Shown here piece after piece: positions 44,048-49,801 of a stretch of DNA of 49,801 nt. The translations under genes were made by a program, and so were the position numbers. Origin of the DNA: an uncultured Nitrospina sp. (GTDB lineage: Bacteria; Nitrospinota; Nitrospinia; Nitrospinales; VA-1); assembly GCA_937891765.1 (NCBI GenBank), contig CALAGQ010000043.1, positions 1 through 49,801 of the forward strand, read 5' to 3'. The number at the start of each line of letters is the position of its first letter. Position 1 is the first letter of the stretch. The notes under the pieces are model-generated. The model was not told the DNA's origin. It made no database searches and saw only the letters and a list, made by a program, of their open reading frames with translations.

Positions 44048-45270
44048 TACTGGCCTGCCATTTTCGACATATCCCACATAGGCATGAAAATAGCCAGCGC
44101 GAGAAACAACACCAGAGCCGCCATAAACACAAGCAGGATGGGCTCTATCATGGTAGACAGGTTTTTAACCGCATGGTCCACTTCTTCATCATAGTAGTCC
44201 GCCACCTTTTCCAGCATTTCATCTAACGCCCCCGACTCTTCACCCGCCGCAATCATTTGGATAACAAGGGGAGGAATGAGTCCGCTTTTTTTTAGTGGAG
44301 CAGCAAGTCCTGTGCCTTCCTGTACGCTATCGCGAAGCCCGCGAATAATGGATGAAATCACCACATTATCGATGACTCGGGCCGATACACTGAGAATTTC
44401 CAGGATCGATACACCCCCCGCCTGCAAAGTGCTGAACACGCGGGCGAATTTAGCCATGGAAGAACGTAAAACAATGGGGCCCATAATGGGAACCTTGAGC
44501 ATAAACATGTCCCATTGGTAGCGCCCCTTTTCGGTAGCCGTGTATTTCTTGAAGGCGAAAACGGCCAGGATGATCCCCCCCAGCAGCAAGTACCAGTAAT
44601 CAAAAAAAGCCTTGTTGGAGGCAATGAGAATCTTGGTCGCCAGCGGCAATTCGATTTTGGCCTTGTCAAACATTTTCACAAAAATCGGAACCACTTTCCA
44701 CATCAGGATGGTTATAGCAATAACCATCGCTGAAATAACCATTTTGGGATAGGCCATAGCGGCTTTGACCTTGGCGTCGTTGTCCACCTGCCTTTCCATC
44801 ATATCTGCAAGACGTTTGAGCAGGCTATCCATCACACCCCCTGCTTCACCTGCCGCGATCATGCTCACATATAATTCATTGAAAACAGCGGGATGCTTTG
44901 CCATCGCCTCCGACAACGACAGGCCACCTTCAATATCCAACTGCACCTGCTTCACGATCTTTCTGAATTTTGGTGATTCGACCTGTTCCTGAAGGGCCAC
45001 GAGGATGCCCAACACGGGGATACCCGCATTGAACAAGGTAGACATCTGCCGGGTGAACAACACCAGCTCCTTATTGCTGACCTTTTGAAACCGTTCTAAC
45101 GGGTCCACCTTTTCGCCCTCTTCCTTCTTCTCTTCCATCGACTTAATCGTAACAGGGAAATGCCCCATGCGGTCGAGTTCGCTACCCACCGCATTGGCGT
45201 TCGGGGCGTCCATGCTTCCCGCCACCAACTCACCCATCCGATCTCTGGCTTTGTATTCAAATAAAGGCAT
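44047..45270 (-). CDS. pilC: Type IV pilus inner-membrane platform protein
   Basis: A 407-residue GspF/PilC protein that anchors the assembly ATPase. MPLFEYKARDRMGELVAGSMDA begins the N-terminal part. The two GspF domains are visible: FTRQMSTLFNAGIPVLGIL with AGEAGGVMDSLLKRLA, then FARVFSTLQAGGVSILEIL with AAGEESGALDEMLEKVADY. Three transmembrane helices are expected. The ATG at 45270 with GGAG upstream is chosen over a start 16 codons earlier in repeat-flanking DNA. The stop is coupled to the pseudopilin start. No pilM-Q genes are in the window. Confidence 0.93.
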   Translation of the reverse strand: MPLFEYKARDRMGELVAGSMDAPNANAVGSELDRMGHFPVTIKSMEEKKEEGEKVDPLERFQKVSNKELVLFTRQMSTLFNAGIPVLGILVALQEQVESPKFRKIVKQVQLDIEGGLSLSEAMAKHPAVFNELYVSMIAAGEAGGVMDSLLKRLADMMERQVDNDAKVKAAMAYPKMVISAMVIAITILMWKVVPIFVKMFDKAKIELPLATKILIASNKAFFDYWYLLLGGIILAVFAFKKYTATEKGRYQWDMFMLKVPIMGPIVLRSSMAKFARVFSTLQAGGVSILEILSVSARVIDNVVISSIIRGLRDSVQEGTGLAAPLKKSGLIPPLVIQMIAAGEESGALDEMLEKVADYYDEEVDHAVKNLSTMIEPILLVFMAALVLFLALAIFMPMWDMSKMAGQ

Positions 45271-45311
45271 ATTCACCCACTCCGATGGGAGGGAATTTAC
45301 AAAGACTCTTT

Positions 45312-45371
45312 CTGCCAAGAAAAACTATTGCTCATTACCACCGAGCGTTGCCCGGCCACGCTTAGTGGAGA
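45312..45371 (-). repeat. Family A palindromic repeat, copy A10 (partial)
   Basis: Minus strand: the arm CCACTAAGCGTGGCCGGGC precedes a short core ending near TTCTTGGCAG. The arm encodes the last His and TAA stop of pilR. It separates pilR from pilC. Confidence 0.6.
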
Positions 45372-46768
45372 CCGTATTTTTTCATTTTGTTGTGCAGGCT
45401 TTTTCGGCTGATGCCGAGACGGTCGGCCGTTTCCTGGCGTTTCCAGTTTTCTTCATTTAGCGCTTCCAAAATCAATTTTTCTTCTGCGTCCGATACCAGT
45501 CCTTCCAGCTTATTTTGCAAACTGGCGCTAGCGGGAACTTCCCGGAAAGACCCCGAAAGCAGGGGATAAATTTCAAGAAGCTCCTTATTTTCCATTATCT
45601 TATCATAAGAAAGCACGATACAACGTTGAATAATATTCTCCAACTCGCGCACATTCCCTGGCCATGAATAATTCAAAAACGATTCCATTGCGTCCGAAGA
45701 AAAACCTTTCAGGTTCTTTTTAAATTTTTCGTTGTAGAGTCCCATAAAATGTTTCATCAGAATCGGAATGTCTTCCCTTCTGTTTCGCAAAGGCGGTAAG
45801 GTGATGGAAACAACATTTAAACGATAAAATAGATCTTCTCGAAATTCACCTTCAGCAACTGCTTTTTCTAGGTCTCTATGTGTTGCAGTGATCAAGCGAA
45901 ATTCCACAGGGATGGACACTTCTCCACCTACCCGTTCCAATTCGTTTTCCTGAACCACACGCAGAATCTTCATTTGCGTAGCCAGAGGCATATCTCCAAT
46001 TTCATCAAGGAATAAAGTGCCTCCGTTAGCCAGCTCAAATTTCCCCAGTTTTTGTTTGTGGGCTCCTGTAAACGCGCCTTTTTCGTAACCAAAAAATTCT
46101 GCCTCCATAAGTTCCTGAGGAACTGCGGCACAATTCACTTTAATAAAAGGCCCTTTATTTCGCTGGCTGTGGGCATACAACGCCTGGGCCACCAATTCTT
46201 TTCCTGTGCCGCTTTCTCCGCGAATGAGAACCGAAACATCGCTGTCTGCAACCTTGCGCACCCGCTCGATCACATCGTAAATCGCTTTACTACTGCCCAG
46301 AATCCGACCGAAGCCATAATCGGCCTCAAGCTGGGATCGCAGTTGACAGACCTCCCTTTGCATGAAGGCTCGCTCCAAGCCACGGCGAATGACAACGCGC
46401 AGTTCACCTATTTCCAAAGGCTTGTTGAAGTAGTCGAACACCCCCTGTTCCATAGCTTCAATCGCCAGGTCTTTGCTGCCGAAAGCGGTGATCAGGATCA
46501 CCACCATATCCGGAACTCTGTCTCTGATTTTGGCAAAGGTTTCCATTCCGTTCATGCCTGGCAGGTTATAGTCAAGAACAACCAGGTCAAAGGCTTCCTG
46601 AGAGAATAGTTTAAAAGCCTCTTCACCACTCTTTGCGGTCTGGAAGTAATAGCCTTCTTTTGCAAGAGCCTCTGAAAGAAAAAAACGCATTCCCTCATCG
46701 TCTTCGACGATGAGAATTTTCCCCTTTGCTTTTTCAGGTGACGGTTTTGCCGCTTGTTCAGGAGTCAT
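45362..46768 (-). CDS. pilR: PilR-like sigma-54 response regulator
   Basis: A 468-residue NtrC-family regulator. The receiver domain has phospho-acceptor Asp66 in LVVLDYNLPGMNG. The AAA+ domain has GESGTGKE, GAFTGA and GTLFLDEIGDMP, and the Fis-type helix-turn-helix is WKRQETADRLGISRKSLHNKM at the end. It starts 11 bases inside the end of the kinase gene, so the two form a pair. Location directly before pilC and the pilins supports the PilR name; a more general NtrC-like function is possible. The C-terminal KKYGLH and stop are repeat-encoded (A10). Confidence 0.9.
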   Translation of the reverse strand: MTPEQAAKPSPEKAKGKILIVEDDEGMRFFLSEALAKEGYYFQTAKSGEEAFKLFSQEAFDLVVLDYNLPGMNGMETFAKIRDRVPDMVVILITAFGSKDLAIEAMEQGVFDYFNKPLEIGELRVVIRRGLERAFMQREVCQLRSQLEADYGFGRILGSSKAIYDVIERVRKVADSDVSVLIRGESGTGKELVAQALYAHSQRNKGPFIKVNCAAVPQELMEAEFFGYEKGAFTGAHKQKLGKFELANGGTLFLDEIGDMPLATQMKILRVVQENELERVGGEVSIPVEFRLITATHRDLEKAVAEGEFREDLFYRLNVVSITLPPLRNRREDIPILMKHFMGLYNEKFKKNLKGFSSDAMESFLNYSWPGNVRELENIIQRCIVLSYDKIMENKELLEIYPLLSGSFREVPASASLQNKLEGLVSDAEEKLILEALNEENWKRQETADRLGISRKSLHNKMKKYGLH

Positions 46769-48296
46769 AATCAGCCTTTTGTTCTATCACCGTCTCATTA
46801 TTTTTAGAGGGGTCAGCGATGGGCAGTTCAATATTAAATTCTGTAAATCCATTAGAACAAACAGGGGTCAAAGTACCGCCGTGGAGTGCCACAATCTGAT
46901 GGGTGATCGGCAACCCTAAACCCGTTCCATCTTTTTTGGTGGTGAAAAAAGGATCAAACAAATTCGGCATGACTTCTGGTGGAATGGGGTCACCACTGTT
47001 TTTAATCTGCACAAATATCACTCCCCCGGCAAAGCCCTCCTCATTAACAAGACGATTGGGGTCGAATGTGGTGATCAAAACAATTTCCCCTGCCTCGTTA
47101 ACAGCCTGAACCGCATTCAGCAAAATATTCAAAAATGCCTGCACCAGTTTTTCTTCATCCCCCCAAAAAGCCGGGAGATTAGGATCCATAACCCGCGTGA
47201 CCTTGATCTTTTTATCATCAATATTCATCCGTATCAGTCCCAGCGCCTGCTCTAAAAGTTTGTTCATGTCACAAAAATGAAAATCCCTTTTTGGGGGATG
47301 GGAAAAGCTCAGAAGGTTAGTGACCACTCCATTAAGCCGATCAATTTCGCGGATCATGGTCTGGGTATAAGTGCGGGCCTTGTCTCCCTCTTTAAGTTCT
47401 TCATCCAGCAATTGCGTCAGGCCTTTAATGGAGCCCAAAGGATTTCTGATTTCATGGGCCAGGCCAGCGGCCATGCCACCCAGCGCCGCGAGCTTATCCG
47501 CTCTTTGCATTTTTTCCGTAATTTCATTGGCGCGCGTCAGGTCTTTCAGGGTCATCGCCATTCCCGAAAAATTGTCGTCCTTGTCTTTGAGTCGAGATGT
47601 TGAAAACGTCAGTGTTAAACTTCTGCCTTCTGCGTTCACCGCCTCCAGCTCCTTTAAAGAACGCTCGAGTTGATTTTGCAGTGATTCTTCAACCCAGCTT
47701 TCCAACAATGGATTGACGCTCAAAACTTTTAACAGGGAGTTGTGAGGCTTGCCGACCAAATCTTCCGACTCGCATTGAAAAATATTTAAAGCACCCCGGT
47801 TGACGGAAACAATTTTTCCATGCGGATCCAAAAGAATCCATCCTCCCGCCATGCTATCTATAAAATATTCGTTCAAAGAGGAAACCATGCGATTGAAATC
47901 TTTCCCCAGTATTCCCAGTTCGTCCAACCCTTTAATATCCAATCGGCCACTGAAATCCCCCTGGGCAATTTGCCGGGCTCCTGTCAAAATTTTTCTCAAT
48001 GGATTCAAAATAGCGTAAACGATACCAATACCCGCCACCGCCCCGAGAAAGGAGAACCCTAGAATTTCCAGCTTGATCCAGCGTAACAATTCATGGACTT
48101 CAGATTTTATGGAAGGCGCCAGGGAGAGGACATGGTTATCAACTAAAAAGTAGTCAAAAAGAACCAGTGCGATGAAACCAGAGGAAAAAGCAATGAGAGC
48201 AACAACAAGAGGAATAATTATATAAAGACTGATGGGCAGTCTTTTTTTGAAGAGAAAATAAAACCAGCGATTTTCCGTACCCGTATTAAAAGCCAT
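46758..48296 (-). CDS. pilS: PilS-like sensor histidine kinase
   Basis: A 512-residue membrane kinase. Two N-terminal helices (residues about 21-50 and 75-98) flank a short periplasmic loop. A HAMP linker (about 98-150) and a PAS domain (about 150-260) follow. The HisKA phospho-acceptor is His281 in GLAHEIRNPLG. The ATPase part has NILLNAVQAV (N box), then DPFFTTKKDGTGLGL. PilS proteins usually carry six helices, so this two-helix/HAMP form is atypical; it could be a general NtrB-like kinase paired with the regulator. The end overlaps pilR by 11 bp. Confidence 0.88.
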   Translation of the reverse strand: MAFNTGTENRWFYFLFKKRLPISLYIIIPLVVALIAFSSGFIALVLFDYFLVDNHVLSLAPSIKSEVHELLRWIKLEILGFSFLGAVAGIGIVYAILNPLRKILTGARQIAQGDFSGRLDIKGLDELGILGKDFNRMVSSLNEYFIDSMAGGWILLDPHGKIVSVNRGALNIFQCESEDLVGKPHNSLLKVLSVNPLLESWVEESLQNQLERSLKELEAVNAEGRSLTLTFSTSRLKDKDDNFSGMAMTLKDLTRANEITEKMQRADKLAALGGMAAGLAHEIRNPLGSIKGLTQLLDEELKEGDKARTYTQTMIREIDRLNGVVTNLLSFSHPPKRDFHFCDMNKLLEQALGLIRMNIDDKKIKVTRVMDPNLPAFWGDEEKLVQAFLNILLNAVQAVNEAGEIVLITTFDPNRLVNEEGFAGGVIFVQIKNSGDPIPPEVMPNLFDPFFTTKKDGTGLGLPITHQIVALHGGTLTPVCSNGFTEFNIELPIADPSKNNETVIEQKADYDS

Positions 48297-48304
48297 AGAA
48301 GGAA

Positions 48305-48538
48305 CACCACTAGCCGTGGAGGTAATGAGTAGCCACTAAGCCGCCGATTCTCGCCAGAGAGGCAACTAGCAATAACCCGTCAAGCCAAGAAAACGATTGC
48401 TAGCAGTAGGAAGTCACTGCCCGCATGATCCAGCGTCACGCTGGCTCCTCTCCGGAGGGGCAATGAGCAAGAATCCCTTGTGCCAAGAGAACATTTGCCC
48501 ACAGGATAAAGATATTGACTGTCACTAGCGGAGGTACT
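48305..48538 (+). repeat. Family A palindromic repeat, copy A11 (composite, two units)
   Basis: Two units in tandem. The first opens CCACTAGCCGTGGAGG and has ACTAGCAATAACCCGTCAAG. The second begins about 48430 with CCAGCGTCACGCTGGCTCC and GGAGGGGCAATGAGCAAG, and closes with GTCACTAGCGGAGGTACTCC. Together they fill the gap between pilB and pilS. Confidence 0.7.
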
Positions 48539-48542
48539 CCGC

Positions 48543-49801
48543 TTACTTGGTAACTATATCAGCAAAGGTTACCCGATTTAACTCATCAACGGTGGTGTGC
48601 CCGCCCAGCACTTTGGAAATACCGTCTTCACGGAGCGATTTCATATCCTGTGTTTCCCGGGCTCTATCTCGAAGGCTCATCGGTGCCGCCTTTTGAAGAA
48701 TGAGTTCACGAAGTTCGTCGGTGATGACCAACACCTCAAATATTCCCATTCGTCCTGAATACCCGCTTCTCTTGCAGGCTTTACATCCTTCTCCGTGATA
48801 CAGGGTAACAGAAGGAGGCGGGTCTCCGTTGGGAAATAGAACGCTTAGTTCTTTCTCGGTGGCAGCATGCTGAACCTTGCACTGCTGGCAGATTTTGCGA
48901 ACAAGCCTTTGAGCCAATACGCCGACAATGGAGGAGGCCAACAAAAAGGGTTCAATTTTTAAATCGGAAAGTCGCGATAAGGCGCCCGGCGTATCATTCG
49001 TATGCAGGGTACTCAAAACGAGATGACCAGTTAAGGCCGCCTGGACGGCAATCTCGGCCGTCTCCGTATCCCGGATTTCACCCACCATTATAATATCTGG
49101 ATCCTGACGCATCAACGAACGCAAGCCGGTCGCGAAAGTGAGGTTCGCTTTGGGATTGACCTGCGTCTGGCGGATACCTTCCAGCCGGTATTCCACCGGA
49201 TCTTCGATGGTCTTAATGTTTCTGTCCGGCGAATTTATCTTTGCCAGGGAGCCGTAAAGAGTCGTCGTTTTTCCGCTACCTGTAGGCCCCGTTACCAGGA
49301 TAACGCCATAAGGCTTTTCAAGCAGTTCATTATATTTGTTCAAATTGGTACCCATTAGACCAGAGGCCTCCAGGTCCACCATCAGTTTGCTCTTATCAAG
49401 AATACGGAGCACCATGTTTTCACCATAAATGGTGGGACAGGTGGAGACACGAAGTTCAATTTCTTTCGGACCCAGTTTGGCCGAGAAGCCACCATCCTGC
49501 GGTGCGCGGGTTTCGGCAATATCCATGTTCGACAATACCTTGATCCGGGAAATCAGAGCCGACTCCACCGATTTCGGCGGTTGCGACGCTCCAAACAAGA
49601 CTCCATCAATCCGGTAGCGAATACTCAATGCGTCTTCGGTCGGTTCAATATGGATATCACTGGCCCCATCATCGAGAGCCTGCTTGAGAATCATTTGCAC
49701 CAGCTTGGCTACCGGCGTTTCCGTGGTATCCAGTTTCTCCGTGGTCGTTCCTCCACCGGATACGATTTGCTGGGCATCTTCCTTTTTCTTATCCTGTATT
49801 C
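48543..49801 (-). CDS. pilB: Type IV pilus assembly ATPase, 5' end outside window
   Basis: A secretion ATPase of the PilB/GspE type; at least 419 residues are visible and the frame is open to the right edge. An in-frame GTG at 49700 is internal, because ETPVAKLVQMILKQALDDG reads through it. Walker A is GPTGSGKTTTLYGSL, then RQDPDIIMVGEIRDTETAE (Walker B) and LTGHLVLSTLHTNDTPGAL (His box). CQQC and GCKACKRSGYSGRMGIFEV form the zinc-binding tetracysteine element. Grouping with pilS, pilR and pilC favours PilB over GspE. PilT is not in the window. A 240-bp repeat region separates it from pilS. Confidence 0.93.
   Translation of the reverse strand, partial: IQDKKKEDAQQIVSGGGTTTEKLDTTETPVAKLVQMILKQALDDGASDIHIEPTEDALSIRYRIDGVLFGASQPPKSVESALISRIKVLSNMDIAETRAPQDGGFSAKLGPKEIELRVSTCPTIYGENMVLRILDKSKLMVDLEASGLMGTNLNKYNELLEKPYGVILVTGPTGSGKTTTLYGSLAKINSPDRNIKTIEDPVEYRLEGIRQTQVNPKANLTFATGLRSLMRQDPDIIMVGEIRDTETAEIAVQAALTGHLVLSTLHTNDTPGALSRLSDLKIEPFLLASSIVGVLAQRLVRKICQQCKVQHAATEKELSVLFPNGDPPPSVTLYHGEGCKACKRSGYSGRMGIFEVLVITDELRELILQKAAPMSLRDRARETQDMKSLREDGISKVLGGHTTVDELNRVTFADIVTK

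Noticed and set aside
48305..48538. Possible CRISPR array in the repeat-rich gap
   Set aside because: The repeats are diverged palindromic units of about 100 bp, with no short regular direct repeats and no unique spacers; no cas genes are near.
43427..49801. Type II secretion system instead of type IV pilus
   Set aside because: ATPase, platform and pseudopilins are shared by both systems, but the adjacent two-component pair and the small PilA-like pilin favour a pilus. No gspC, gspD, gspK or gspL is present in the window.

Overview
The window looks like chromosomal DNA of a Gram-negative, non-enterobacterial bacterium. Evidence is an MlaC-type periplasmic lipid-transport protein, an O-antigen-ligase-type membrane protein, type IV pilus genes with a PilS/PilR pair, two sigma-54 activators, a short (197 aa) EF-Ts and the MEP isoprenoid pathway. 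Gene content and style (tandem TMTC/TPR proteins, a FabI/FabZ/FabG/CrtI/ACP/KAS lipid cluster) suggest a Nitrospinota-like or deltaproteobacterial-type lineage. That is an inference from style; no ribosomal RNA is present to test it.

Layout. (1) 1-2281, plus: 3' part of a STAND (NB-ARC-like) NTPase with TPRs, cut by the window edge. (2) 2355-10306, minus: an unusual lipid cluster. In transcription order it is a ketoacyl synthase, a membrane TPR protein, an acyl carrier protein, two CrtI-like FAD oxidoreductases, FabG, FabZ and a divergent FabI-like reductase. (3) 10299-19984, minus: a housekeeping series in the order mlaC, rimO, pfkA, rpsB, tsf, pyrH, frr, uppS, cdsA, dxr, ispF. The ispF gene overlaps the ketoacyl-synthase gene, joining this series to the lipid cluster. 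(4) 20170-29475: DNA repair and metabolism genes (TPR protein, recN, gpmA, a degenerate HD-GYP protein, a hypothetical protein, tlyA with an apparent frameshift, xseB, a CBS protein, xseA, folD). (5) 29633-31123: a GAF/sigma-54 activator. (6) 31429-37294: three tandem, overlapping TMTC-like membrane/TPR genes, then tRNA-Leu(CAA). (7) 37577-49801, minus: type IV pilus and surface-glycan genes: pilB (cut by the right edge), pilS, pilR, pilC, two prepilin-like genes, a membrane protein, a YfhO-like GT-C protein and a Wzy_C/TPR protein.

How it works together. The housekeeping block makes ribosome parts and isoprenoid and phospholipid precursors (IspF, Dxr, UppS, CdsA). It leads into a dedicated acyl-chain pathway whose two desaturase/isomerase-like flavoproteins imply a chemically modified lipid, product unknown. 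The right third combines a regulated type IV pilus with several GT-C/O-ligase-type proteins, so pilin or surface glycosylation is a reasonable hypothesis.

The most distinctive non-coding feature is a family of about 100-bp imperfect palindromes (family A, about eleven copies) in the gaps between genes. Their arms supply the stop codons of several genes, and in two cases part of a possible extended -10 promoter. A second palindromic family (B, two copies) and a separate 137-bp palindrome are also present. No CRISPR array, rRNA, insertion sequence or prophage was seen.
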